Part shown: positions 1 to 10,817 of the stretch, in pieces
How positions within the stretch are numbered: position 1 is the stretch's first letter
Layout of the letters: every line of letters starts with the position of its first letter
Assembly: GCF_030272615.1 (NCBI RefSeq)
Contig: NC_081414.1
Span: 824,431,396-824,491,395, forward strand
Length of the DNA: 60,000 nucleotides
Direction: 5' to 3'
Origin: Cryptomeria japonica
Lineage: Eukaryota > Streptophyta > Pinopsida > Cupressales > Cupressaceae
Position numbers and translations under genes: made by a program
The notes under the pieces: generated by a model
The model's database searches: none
Seen by the model: the letters and a program-made list of their open reading frames with translations, nothing else
What the model was told of the DNA's origin: nothing

Positions 1-683
1 TCCCAGTGGACTAAGGATCTTACGACATCAATTGACAAAGTAAAAGGGAAGATCAAGAAGGGAAAACCATGACTGCAAGTAACAAGGTTCCCCTCAATAT
101 AAGTCACGAAAAGAAAAGATACCAAAATTATGAAGCAAAGCCAAGTTCACTAAATAACTTTAAGTGTCAAGAAGGAAAATATGAGTGGAGTGTATGCCCC
201 CATGTTAAAGTGATCGCACATGCCTTATTGGGAGAGATTTTCTTAAAGATAGGATACACTCAAGAGAGATAGAAGAGAGGGAGCATGTTATCACAAGGAT
301 TTATCCCCCAGGCAAGGAATTAACCCAAGGATAATGAACACAAAACACAAGGTAGTTTTTCTTTCCTCAGGGTCAGTATGTTGTATGATAACTCATGTAT
401 ATCATATATGTATGTGCATATAATAATCATCATTCCCCAAGGAAAGGACACTACCTTGGAAGAAAGGGAATAGAGTATGTCTTTTGAGTCAACATGAAAA
501 GAGACCAAAGGAGATCTCAATGTTGTGCATCATCCTCAAGTAGACCTTAAGGGAAAAATAGAAGAACGGGGATACACATAGAAGACTAGTCACAAAGAGA
601 GAGAGGAGAGAGGGAGAAGATCTACAATGCTAATATTACTAATCTAGCATAACATCTACCTCCCGATCTTGTTGATCATTGTT
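1..683 (-). other. G1 non-coding 3' region
   Basis: No credible gene. The stretch aligns in order with 57270-57903 of G2, sharing runs such as the AAAGGGA and CATGACT blocks near the left edge, the ATCATCCT-AAGTAGAC block near 530, and a GAGAGAG-rich stretch near 600. In the minus-strand element it lies between the end of the coding frame and the 3' LTR. The short ORFs in it are not conserved in G2. Confidence 0.7.
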
Positions 684-1097
684 TCAAGAAGGCAAGCAAC
701 ATGCCAAAGGAGAAACATAGAGCACATCAGATGGAGCTAACACAAGATCCAAACAAGGACTATGCTCATTGGCTAAATCACTTTGTTCGATTCTAGGAGC
801 TAGGATTAGGGTTTCTGAAAATTTAGTTGATAAAAGTTTGTCCACATCAACATATTCATAGTCACTATCAAAAGCATTAGGAGTTGTATTGCCATTATGA
901 ATAACATTTTCACTCATTTCTTCATCAAGATTTATAAAAAGAGGAGTACAAACACAAATAAGAGTAAAACCATCACATGTTTTGTGCAACTTATGATTTG
1001 GAGATGTAGGTTCAACATCTTGCTTAGGAGAAAATGGAATCATATCAACTATTGGAGTCTTGGGAGATTCAATGGTTTGAGGAACAACTTCACGAGC
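684..1097 (-). pseudogene. G1 polyprotein C-terminal acidic tail
   Basis: Reading frame of about 119 codons from the ATG at 1043, in the same frame as the protease ORF to its right and separated from it by one TGA at 1095-1097. It has no domain I recognise. It is acidic, with a FINLDEEM motif near residue 37 and an EH-x2-CL-x-LV-x-APS block near the end. Both motifs recur in the equivalent ORF of G2 (57904-58316), where the frame also continues upstream. It is therefore probably the C-terminal part of one long Gag-protease polyprotein and not a separate gene. Its function is unknown. G2 extends about 13 residues further. Confidence 0.6.
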
Positions 1098-2468
1098 TCA
1101 AGCATGACACCTTTGTCGGCGGTCTCTCACACAACGATTTCGTCGAGTCTTAGCGAAAGAATGAGAAGGAGGAATACTTATGAAAGGAAGAACAATCTCC
1201 TCTTTAAGAGTTGAAGGTTTCAATTGAGGTCTTTTAATTAGGTTGGACAAGAGGAGAGGTGGGCCTCTTCTCTCTATAAGAGAAAGGAGGTGGAGTTGCA
1301 CCATACAAAGGAGGAATATTAGGTGTAGGAAGGAGACTAGGTTGATCATGAGGAGGTGGTACAGGTCTAACCTTAAGATGAATTTTGTTGGTTTTGTTAG
1401 GCGAAGGCATAGATACATCCATGAGAATAGGTTGAGGATCTTCCTTAGGAGGAAGATTAGTCTATCCATTAGGGGAAGAACTTCATCTTCAAGAATGATA
1501 GGAATGTCAAGTATTGGGGATCTAGATTGACTCAAGGATAAAATCATATCTTTCTTCCATTTTTTATAAGAATGGAAAAGAGCATCGCTCCTTTGTGGAA
1601 GAGATTGAGTTTGCTTAGGCCAAAAGAGATCAATAGGAACACCTGGGATTCTTTTGGATGGTCTAAATAAGCTATGGTTAACGGTTATGATTTCTCCATT
1701 GTGGGGAAATTTCAAACAATTATGAATTGGAGAACTAATAGCCTTCATGGAAGATAGCCAAGGGTAGCCCAACTTCACATGGAATTGCTCAAAAGAAGGA
1801 ATGATAACAAAGTTGACATCCATAGATTTAGTATGAACTTCAACAGGAAGGGTTATAGAACCAATGGTAGGACAAGAGAAGCCATCAAATAACTTCACAA
1901 GCACATTAGTGTCATCATAGATTGGTTTATGCAATCGTAAAGTGAAAAGATACTCCTCAATGATGACATTAACCATGCAAGAGGGATCAACAAGAGCACC
2001 ATGGCAAGGTAAGTCGTTAACCTTCACAACTATGTATAAAGGTCCATCAGGTGCTCTAATGGTCTCACTAGGGTCAAATGTGATACAAGGATCCTTAGGT
2101 GTCTCTTGTTTCTCTACCATGTTCACCAAATTCAGAGTTGTGGTAGTAAGATCAGAAGGAGAGAAAGAAGTATGTTTAGTCTCAGTCATGTTAGAGGTAT
2201 GAGAAGGCAAAGGATCAGTAAAAATCTTAAGATATTGATTAGGAGGAGCTATTGATTTGTTTCCCTTATCATACACACCTACCACGGATATAGTATTATT
2301 ATTGATCAAATCTTGAATCTTACTTTTCAATGCAAAATATTTCTTAGTATCATGACCAGGCTGACGACGAAATTGAAAAAAGGAATTTTTATCAAAATAA
2401 GGGGATGCAAGCTTAGATAGGTCAATTGGTTTGATGGGAGGAAGTTTGATAACATTTCTTTGTAACAA
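1098..2468 (-). pseudogene. G1 gag C-terminus and aspartic protease
   Basis: In-frame continuation of gag after a stop at 2466-2468 (ORF of 456 codons). The N-terminal part holds a decayed zinc knuckle: the order of the intact version in D (C-x2-H-x4-H-x4-C) is recognisable, but the cysteines are Phe and Tyr. Around residues 130-260 is a retropepsin-like domain with a GALVDPSC active-site region, where D-P-S replaces the usual D-[ST]-G, and a later LGYPWL block like the LLGRPWI of D's protease. After about residue 320 the frame turns hydrophobic, while another frame (1234-1422) is proline-rich and plausible. I infer two compensating frameshifts near 1430-1500 and 1240-1270. The end is arginine-rich (KTRRNRCVRDRRQRCHA). 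No reverse transcriptase follows. Confidence 0.7.
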
Positions 2469-3605
2469 CTAAGACATAATACTATGTAAAGATTCATTCA
2501 AAGGAGTAAATTGTCTTTCTCTTTTAAAGAATTTAGAAATAGGAGGCACACCTATTGTAGCATTCACTTTGTTGTTGTTAATTATATCATTGAACTTGAT
2601 GAATCTTTCTGTTGGTTTGAACTTTGCAAACGGTTGTTTAACACTCTCCCCCTTATCACTCAGAGCCATAGGAGTAGATTGCTCCATTTGACTCACAACC
2701 AATTGATAATTGTGGAGTGTTGCACACAAACTGCGGAAAAGAAGTAAACTCGGACAAAAGAAGCTTTTCCCTAACATATTTTTGCAAAAAGAAATGAAAA
2801 TTCTTTGAATATCATTATCAGGTATAGGAAAAGAAATTTGAGCACACAAATGCTTATATCTACCAATGAAATCAACCACTTTCTCTTTAACATCTTGTTT
2901 ACAATGCACTAAATCAGTCAAAGTGATTGTAGGAACAATGTTGTTTTGAAATTGTTGAATGAAAGAATTTGCTAATTGTTGAAAAGAAGTGATAAAATAA
3001 GAAGGGAAAGAGAAATACCATTGCAAAGCCTTGTCTCTTAGTGTTCATGTAAATAGTTTTGCAAGCAATCTTTGATCATAAGCAAAATCAGTACACAAGG
3101 TTTGAAATATTTTAACATGCATGAGAGGATCACCTTCTCCATTATAGAGTTCCAATTGAGGGACCTCAACATGCTTAGGTTGGACAACTTTAACAATATC
3201 AAGACAAAGTGGGCTCGCAACATCAAATGTGGGCACACTAAACTTGGATTGACTCATGAAAGCAATTTGTTGTTGTAAGGAAGACACGGTTTGAGAAAGA
3301 TTGTTAATGGTTGCTTCGGTAGAAGAATTGATGTTAGCCATGGTTGATTGAGTAGGTGGTGTGATGTTATTGAAGGAAGGCATTGATTGAGAATAAGGTC
3401 ATGGGACATTATGATAAGTAGGAATAGATGATGATTGAGTAGGAAAAGGGACACTTAAAGGAGGAATAAAATTGTTGAACGAATTGCCCCCTTATGTCAC
3501 ATTGATTGGTTGAGGGATGATAGGAATACTTATGGAAGACATAGGTAAAGATGGAGGATTAAATGAAGAAGAGGGATTTCCCCCTTGAACAATGGTTGTA
3601 GGAAT
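2469..3605 (-). pseudogene. G1 gag, central part
   Basis: Central Gag (capsid-like) region of the gypsy-type element. The ORFs 3045-3383 and 2469-3026 lie in one frame and are split by a single stop at 3045-3047. The stretch ALQWYFSFP followed by spaced F-x2-L-x3-F residues is the typical retrotransposon Gag core. A glutamine-rich helix (about residues 20-40 of the first ORF) precedes it. Right of 3383 the same frame continues as a Pro/Ser/Asn-rich linker with two more stops up to the insertion point of element A, and resumes at 19037. The frame is preserved exactly when A and one copy of the GGAAT duplication are removed, which supports the element boundaries. Not functional as it stands. 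Confidence 0.75.
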
Positions 3606-3613
3606 TGTTGGAT

Positions 3614-5294
3614 TGTTGGCATTGACAAAACCGGTCAATGTAGAAAAGCAGTATATGTGCTAAGTTTTGTCATTGATGTACAACACTTATTGGTGAAGAC
3701 ACTAACCAGTGAAGTGGTATAGGTAAAGTGGTGTTGCTTTTTAGTAAGCAATAGTGAATGGAAACAACATTGATATTGAATGATCAAAGGTTACTTCAGC
3801 TCAAGGTAACATACATTAAGTCAACCGATCTATCATTCAGGAAGATCGGTCACTTTGGTGATGGTAAAGTTACAAAAGGTGACTTAGACAAGAAAACTTG
3901 TTTCCTCCAACCACCCAGTAACTCACTAGAAAATAGGGGAGAGACATGATGCTAGCACAACAAACCAGCAGTCAAAGAATGAACCGGTAAAGTAAGAAGT
4001 ATAGTTACATACCGGTACATCGGTATGATAGAAGGACGACAAGTGATCACCCTAAATCTCAGAGCAGTGATCGGCCATTTAGTTGCAGAGGCAAAGATTG
4101 AGTTGGTAAGCTTGTGTCTATGCCAAATCATTTGTTGGTAAAGATAACTTTTAGTTATCATGCAGTCAAGCATGATTACATGTGGATTTTCAGGTTCGCA
4201 TTTAATTGACTGAACTTGACTCAGAAGTTTCTATCCTTGGGAGATGTGGTGGCAGAACTGGTTGAACACTTGGCGGAATTGCTGAAAGGCACGCAAAGAA
4301 AGAGTGGGAGAGTTTGAATTTGAAATCTTCTAAAATCCTTGATTGATTTGATTAAGGATATGCCTATAGGTGTCGACAGAAAATGTATAAAGAGTTTTGG
4401 AGATCTTTTTGAAAGTTTCAATCGTGAAATTTGAAACAAGGAAATCTTGTTGAAGGCGATCCAAGGTGAAGAGCAGAGTGAGAAGAAGTGCTAAGAGGTG
4501 TTAGCACAGCTGAGTGTGTGTGTGTGAGGTAGATCGACCAAGTGCAAAGTCGATAGATAGAGAACTGGCTGAGTGCAGAGCCGAAGGATAGAGAACCGGC
4601 TGAGTGCAGAGCTGAAGGACAGAGGACCGACAGAGTGCAGAGCTAAAGGTCAGAGGATCGGCAAAGTGTAATGTCGAAGGATAGGTGATTGGTTGAGTGA
4701 ATAGCGGAAGGTGTAAGAAGGAAATCGATGTTGTGCAAAGAAGACACAACCAGTGTGTACTGAGTGGAATGCATATTGAGATCTGATCAAGCTATCAGTA
4801 GCTAATTTAGAAGATCGCCCATCTATTGCTTTCTAACAACTACAACATAAATCTCTTAACTAGGTGGACTTTAACAGGTCCCTATTATAAAATCCCTTAA
4901 CCAGGTAACATCTTAACTGATGTTCTGAGTCCTTTAACTAGGCTACCTTTAACAGGGTAAAGGCACTAACTGGCCTTGGTCAAAATCCCTTAACTGGGTG
5001 GCACCTAACAATGTCTTTGTAATATCCTAACAGGGATGGCTCTTAACCGAGCATACTCCAGAAGAGTGCAAATTTTGTGAGTTCCTACTCACACCATGGT
5101 TTTCTCCCTATTGGGTTTCCACGAGATAACTCCTTGGTGTCACTGTCAAATTTTCATGCTTGCATATTTTACTTCAGTGATTAAGTATATTGTTGGATCT
5201 TAGATGAATGAAGATTTAAGATAAAAGTTAAATTGTGAAATTTTGATTAAGTGTTGATTCACCCCTCCCCTCTCAACACTGGTTGGGACTAAAA
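3614..5294 (+). repeat. A 5' LTR
   Basis: About 1.68 kb, matching 17369-19032 along its length. It carries a 17-bp insertion after ACAAAACCGG (near 3636) that the 3' LTR lacks. It contains a possible TATA box (TATAAAG at 4386-4392), an array of TTAAC/CCGGTTAAGG-like units at 4853-5062, the hairpin motif CCATGGTTTTCTCCC...GGGTTTCCAC at 5093-5124, and the pyrimidine-rich ATTCACCCCTCCCCTCTCA near the end. Confidence 0.85.
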
Positions 5295-5296
5295 AT

Positions 5297-5308
5297 TGGT
5301 ATCAGAGC
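5297..5308 (+). other. A primer-binding site (initiator Met tRNA)
   Basis: TGGTATCAGAGC directly after the 5' LTR. This is complementary to the 3' end of plant initiator methionine tRNA, the usual primer of plant Ty1/copia elements. Confidence 0.9.
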
Positions 5309-5326
5309 ACAGGTCCCTAGAATCAA

Positions 5327-7157
5327 ATGAAGCTTAACCAGCTTAGAGAGAGAATCAAGATGATGCGTAAGGAGGGCCCTAAGTTCTCTAAGGAGAACTA
5401 CATCTTATGGTATGGAAGAATGAAACTTTATCTAAGATCCTTAGGTGAACACTACTGGAACCATGTGATCACAGAATTTAATGAACCTTCAGGGATTCTT
5501 ACTCCTGACCAGATAAAGGAAAGGCAAGATAATACTACTACTATGGATCTAATTGTTAGTACTCTTTCAAATAATGAATTTGTTGAGGTGCAAGATTTGA
5601 AAATAGCTTTCCAGATATGGAATAAGCTGAAGGCAGTCAATGGGGGAGATCCTCATGTTCAAAAGGCCAAATTAGACAGCTTGAGAGGAAAGTATGATGA
5701 GATGAGAATGCAGGAAAGTGAAAACATAGAACAGTACAACAAGAGGATAAAGGATGTAGTAAATTCTATCAAGAATGCAGGAGGAAAACTTGAGGAAGAG
5801 GATGTGGTTAGGAAAATCCTGAGAACTTCGCTACCACAATATGCCATAAGGGAATCTGCTATCTAGGAACTCAGATCCTTGGGAACAATCGGTGTAACTC
5901 TTGACTCACTGATCGGTAGGTTGACCACTTTTGAATTGAGTAATTATGATAATAACATACCAAAGATTGATGTTTCCTTCAAATAATCCATGTTGCATAC
6001 ACCCATAAGGAGAAGGAAAGAAACCTATAGTAGCTCTACTACCAGAACCAGTCATTCTCATGAGAATGACAACCCACTCTCTGAGGAACAGGAGAAAGAT
6101 GAGATTGAAGCTCTACTGGCAAGAATATTGCCAAGAGGTAAAGGTAAATACAAAGGTAAGTTACCCTTAAAGTGCTTCTCCTGTAATAAGATAAGTCATA
6201 TTTCTTCAAGATGCCCTGATAATGATAGAGACAGAAAGGACAATTTCAAAAATTATAGGGGTAAGAGCAAGAAGGAATGTTATCTTACAGAAGGAGTCAC
6301 TGATGAAGAGTTGGAGAGATCTGATGATGATGGCATTGCCTTTGTGGTAGTCAAAGAGGACAACACAGAGGAGGGAAATATGGAATTGATTTCTAGCACA
6401 AACCAGTGTGGAGAATGGGTGATAGACAGTGGTTGCACTCACCACATGATTGATGATAGAAGCAAATTCATTAGCATGGAGGATTGCAATGGAGGAACCG
6501 TGAGGTTCAGAAATGATGCCCCATGTGCAGTAAGAGGTAAGGGGCCTATAGCCCTGAATGATAAGAAAAATTATGATGATGTCTTTTGGGTAGAAGGATT
6601 AAAGTATAGCTTGTTAAGTGTTGCATAGCTTAACAATCAAGGATACCAATTAGAGTTCAATAAAGGGATATGTAAAATAAATGACAAATCTGGAAGTTTA
6701 ATTGCCACTGGTAAACAGTCAAGAGGAAATTTATTTCATCTAGACACCACCATAGGTAATTGTCTAGTAGCTAAGATAGAAGACAGCTGGTTATGGCACA
6801 AAAGATTGTGTCATGTTAATTTTGACAGCATAGCTAAAGTCAATAAGACAAAATTTGTAAGAGGTATGCCTGACATAGTAAAACCTGAAAAAGCTATGTG
6901 CAAAGAGTGTCAAGAAGGGAAGTTGACCAAGTCCAACTTCAGTAGTAAAACTTTCTCATCTAAAAGTGTGTTGGACTTAGTTCACGCAGACCTATGTGGT
7001 CCCATGAGAACCAAGAGTTTCTATGGAGACTGTTATTTTATGTTATTTGTGGATGACTTCTCAAGAATGATGTGGACTGTATTCTTAAAAGAAAAATCAG
7101 AAGCTTTTCACATGTTTAAAGTGTTTAAGGCTCGAGTAGAAAGAGAAACTGATAAGA
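5327..7157 (+). pseudogene. A gag-protease-integrase, first half
   Basis: One frame from the ATG at 5327 (the next ATGs, MMRKEGPKF, are the start shared by B and E) to the insertion of B. Gag covers roughly residues 1-280. The zinc knuckle CFSCNKISHISSRC starts at 6172 and is intact (CX2CX4HX4C). The protease active site is WVIDSGCTHHM at about 6418-6450. A pre-integrase zinc region follows (LWHKRLCHVNF, then CKECQEGK near 6900), then the first part of the integrase core with LVHADLCGP (first catalytic Asp) and FVDDFSRMMW. In-frame stops occur at about 5864, 5984 and 6626. The frame resumes at 14750 after B and one TAAGA copy. It would encode a virus-like-particle Gag plus processing and integration enzymes, but it is broken. 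Confidence 0.85.
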
Positions 7158-8764
7158 TGATAACTCTAAGATGAACGAATAGTACCAAACCGGTATTGAG
7201 AGGTGGGGGGTGATTCAGTACAGACAAAAATACAGTCCAAAGTCAGTTTGACAGCAAATACTCCAAAAGACTGGCAAATAGTGACACCAGTTTGAGACAG
7301 AATGCAACCAGTAAAACTCAAAACAACTAAAACAATCATAAACTGGTTACTCACCGAGCTTTCCACTCAACTCAGAACTACACTACTATTTCACCCTCAC
7401 GTATGAATAGATAAACTATCATGAGATCTTCACAATAGTTAGTTCAATATGTTTTATAGACAGGCATAAAACACATAACCATCATATGCTCAACAGGTAA
7501 TAACAAAGCATCACAAGATAAAAGCATCTCACATGACACACATGTTTTTCACATGGAAACCCAACTGGGAAAAATCACGATCGGGATGAATACCCACAAC
7601 CTGCTTTTTGAACTCTTTAGAAGTCTGCTCTGTTAGGAGCCTTGTCTAGTTAAAGACATTACAATAGGTTCTGTTAGGAACCGATCCTGTTAGGGATTAC
7701 CCAGTTAAGGGATGGCTATAATACCCGGTTAAGGGTTAAACCCTGTTAAGAGCACCTTGTTAGAGGTTTTCAAGAACTCAATAGAAAAAGGATTCCTAGA
7801 GCTCTCTAGCTCTCTAGATCTCAATAACTTTGAGTTACCCTGTTAAGGGATTTACAAAAGGCCGGTTAAGGCTACCCTGTTAGGGGATTTCAAAGCAAGC
7901 CAGTTAAGGCTACCCTGTCAAGGGATTTCACAACTGTTGAAGTGGTTAAAGATCAATAGGTATACAAATGACTTGATAATAGCACTCAATGCCAATGCAG
8001 ATCCGCTTAAGCTCCTCTTCACTTTCTGCACTTACACTCTGCAGATATGACTTTTCTCCTTTTGGTCTGGCAAGAATCCTGTATCTACACATACAATTTT
8101 TGCCAACAACATCTGGAAGAATCACAGCGTCAACCTTATAGGACAACAGACAGGTCGGTAGCATAAACCCTAAACCCTAAACTTGTTAGGTTATGGAATT
8201 CAAACGGTTCAATCCTGACCGTTGAACATACAACATTAAATGCAATAGTCTTGATCCAATTTCAAGACATTCTCCATCGTTCATTATCCACTAATCTCAT
8301 GGCGGCTGATAACCCATCACGCGTTATCACCGTTTAACAAACTTCACACATTCCTGAGGTAGATAGGGATAGCCTTCATTATGCAAGATCCTTCACGTGC
8401 ACAAGGCTTACGTGGCAATATGATCAGTTATCCATTACCATGCTAACTCATCACACAAAGATTACCGATTGAGTCACACAGGCTTGAGGCACTCCAACCG
8501 GAAACCCTGACACTACCAACCGGTAGTCACACAAGGGTTCCATGAACTAGTTCCCATATGTTGGTTCATCTTCAACAAACATATCACTTCAATGTCACAT
8601 AACCAATTCTCATATCATCATGCCAATTTACTTTTCATTATGCTTCACTTTTGCACATATACCGTTCACACATGTGTCAGTTCTCTCTTCTCTTCACACA
8701 TATTGACATCAATGACAACATATAGTATCATTATGTCCTCATACCAGTTCACACAATGCCAACA
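7158..8764 (-). repeat. B 3' LTR (left copy)
   Basis: 1607 bp, reading TGTTGGCATTG on the minus strand at 8764 and ending GAGTTATCA at 7158. It contains the GTGAATCAG/G-run block near 7200-7218, the ACATGGAAACCC hairpin motif near 7551-7595, a TTAACCGG-type array at 7615-7930 and a double telomere-like motif at 8165-8182. Confidence 0.93.
8165..8182. promoter_or_regulatory. Double telobox in B LTR
   Basis: AAACCCTAAACCCTAAAC, two and a half Arabidopsis-type telomere units. Such teloboxes occur in plant promoters and are bound by Myb-like telomere-repeat factors. The same run is at 14144-14161 in the other LTR. A role here is inference. Confidence 0.5.
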
Positions 8765-8766
8765 AT

Positions 8767-8776
8767 CGCCCCCTTT
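8767..8776 (-). other. B polypurine tract
   Basis: On the minus strand AAAGGGGGCG, then AT and the 3' LTR start TGTTGGCATTG. It primes plus-strand DNA synthesis. It lies in the loop of a 9-bp inverted repeat, CAATGCCAA (8754-8762) and TTGGCATTG (8775-8783). Confidence 0.85.
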
Positions 8777-8954
8777 GGCATTGATGGCAATATACAAAGA
8801 TATCTCTCCACTGCACATTTTTTGCAGATATCTTCTCCACTTCATAGCTTCCCTGTTCCATTATGTTGCTCCCCCTGAGAAGTAGCATCCTTCATCACAT
8901 AAATCCTGAAAAGATTTGACCATGCAATACCTGACTGATGTGGAGCACATACCT

Positions 8955-9779
8955 TTAGTTCACCTCCTGAAGGGGTAGCACCCCTAATTCACCTCTCAAG
9001 TGGGTAAATGTGGTTTTTGGGAGAGGCTTGGTGAATATGTCTGCTAATTGATCCTTGCTGGAAACATGTTCCAGTGCAATCTCTTTATTCTGAACCTTTT
9101 CCCTCAAGAAGTGATACTTAAGCTCAAAGTGCTTGGCTCTAGAATGTAAAACTGGATTCTTTGAAATATTTATAGCACTTGTGTTATCACAGAATATGCT
9201 TATCGGTTCAGATATAGGAACTTTGAAGCCATTTAGTACATGCTTCATCTAGATTGTCTGAGTGCAGTTCATGAAAGCTGCAACATACTCCGCTTATGCT
9301 ATAGACTGAGAGATACAACTCTTCTTCTTACTCATCCATGAGACCAATCTACCACTGAGAAAGAATGCACCACCGGTTGTGCTCTTCCAGTCATCCACAT
9401 CACCTGCCCAATCAGCATCTATGAATACTTTCAGGTTGAAATCATTGCTATATGGGTACCACAATCCATAGTCAATTGTTCCCTTTAGATACCTAAGAAT
9501 CTGCTTGACTGCAACCAAGTGGGATTCTCTTGGACTCTTTTGGAACCTTGTAGAAATGCCAACTACATGTGCAATATCTGGTCTGCTATGCACTACATAA
9601 TGCAACTTACCAATCATCGATCGGTATTCCTTCTCATCAACTAATGTTGAGTCATCCTCTTTGGATAGTTTACAACTAGTCACCATTGGTGTACTAACCG
9701 GTTTGCTATCTTCCATGCTAAAGGTCTTCAAAACCTCTTTGAAATACTTAGACTGAGTGATAAAGATTCCATCTTTCAT
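8955..9779 (-). pseudogene. B RNase H and C-terminal reverse transcriptase
   Basis: Two ORFs (9294-9779 and 8955-9248) cover the end of the polyprotein. The first has the connection region (HYVVHSRPDIAHVVG), the copia RNase H start IDADWAGDVDDWKSTTGG with the first catalytic Asp, and SKKKSCISQSIA. The next codon, normally Glu in the AEAEY motif, is a stop, so a catalytic position is lost. The second ORF has FCDNTSAINISKNPV with the next catalytic Asp, and the usual tail DIFTKPLPK...LGVLP, ending at a normal stop. The frame is otherwise well preserved. Confidence 0.85.
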
Positions 9780-10817
9780 CTACTGAATCTGTAGTCCAAT
9801 AAAGAACTTAATCTCCCCTATGAGTGACATCTCAAACTCCTTTTTCATCTCATCTGCAAACTCATGACTCATCTTGTCATCTCCACCAAAGATAATGTCA
9901 TCAACAAATACCTCACAGATCAGAATCTGATCTCCTTCAGTTTTCAAGTAGATATTGCTATCTTCACTTGTTCTCTCAAATCCAAGTTTCACAAGGTGGG
10001 AGTGCAGACGTTCATACCATGCTCTAGGTGCCTTCTTTAGACCATATAGGGCTTTATGTAGCCTACACACCATGTCACTGTCTTCAGATAGGTCAAACCC
10101 ATCTGGTTGCTCTATGTATACCTCCTCTTCAAGTACTCCATTTAGGAATGCAGATTTTACATCCATTTGGTATACTTTGAATCCTTTAAAAGCTGCATAT
10201 GCAAGAAGCATGCGAACTCCTTCCAATCTTGCTACTGGTGCAAAATTTTCTCCATAATCTTCTCCTTCTTCTTGAGCATATCTTTTGCACACCAATCTGG
10301 CTTTATTCCTAATCACTGTGCCATCCTCATTCAGCTTGTTTCTGAAAACCCATTTGGTACCAATTACATTTTTATGCTCTAGTCTAGGTACCAAGGACCA
10401 TGTACCATTCTTCTCTATCTGGTCAAGTTCCTCTTCCATTGCCTTGATCCAGTCTTCATCTCTATGTGCCTTGTTGAATGACTTAGGCTCAAATTCAGAG
10501 ATCAAACATGAGCTTTCTCTGACCTTTCTTCTTGTAAGGATTCTAGCATCCTTATCTCCTATGATTTGCTTAGGATCATGATTCAACTTGACATATCGAG
10601 GAATGGTCTTAACAGATTCCTCTTGCTTTTCTTCTTCATCCTCATCTCCATCAGTATCAACATCTACATCTGTCGGTGTAGGAACATTGTTACTGGTACT
10701 TGGTTGGCTGACAACCGGTTCCCAGAAGGTTTCAACTGGTTCATTTACCACTTGCTCACTGTCGGTATCCTCAGTTTTCTCGGAGGTTTCATCAACTCTT
10801 ACATTGATACTTTCCAT
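9780..10817 (-). pseudogene. B reverse transcriptase
   Basis: 345-codon ORF beginning in the acidic linker (EDTDSEQ, then [12 protein letters not shown]) and running through the copia reverse transcriptase. Motifs include [18 protein letters not shown] near residue 150, [32 protein letters not shown] (first catalytic Asp), [28 protein letters not shown] and [14 protein letters not shown], where FVDD holds the two active-site Asp residues. All key RT motifs are intact. A stop at 9780 separates it from the RNase H part. It would copy element RNA into DNA inside cytoplasmic particles. Confidence 0.9.

Larger units (their letters stand above)
1..3605 (-). mobile_element. G1: non-autonomous Ty3/gypsy-type element, left part
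   Basis: This is the 3' two thirds of a minus-strand gypsy-type element that leaves the window on the left; the rest lies at 19033-23185, beyond the inserted element A. On the minus strand the order is gag, protease, a proline-rich stretch, an arginine-rich stretch, a short acidic ORF and a non-coding tail. The second copy, G2 (57153-58316 and 59103-59273), is collinear with it and shows that the tail runs straight into the polypurine tract and 3' LTR, so G1's 3' LTR should begin only about 0.1 kb left of base 1. There is no sign of reverse transcriptase, RNase H or integrase in either copy. The arrangement resembles the TR-GAG class of plant elements with a protease added. The class assignment is inference; the homology between G1 and G2 is seen directly. 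Confidence 0.8.

Noticed and set aside
4853-5062. Regularly spaced repeats resembling a CRISPR array
   Set aside because: Units are degenerate, differ in orientation, lie inside LTRs, and the DNA is plant nuclear DNA.
8165-8182. Interstitial telomere remnant
   Set aside because: Only two and a half units, present at the same place in both LTRs of B, so it belongs to the LTR and is not a healed break.
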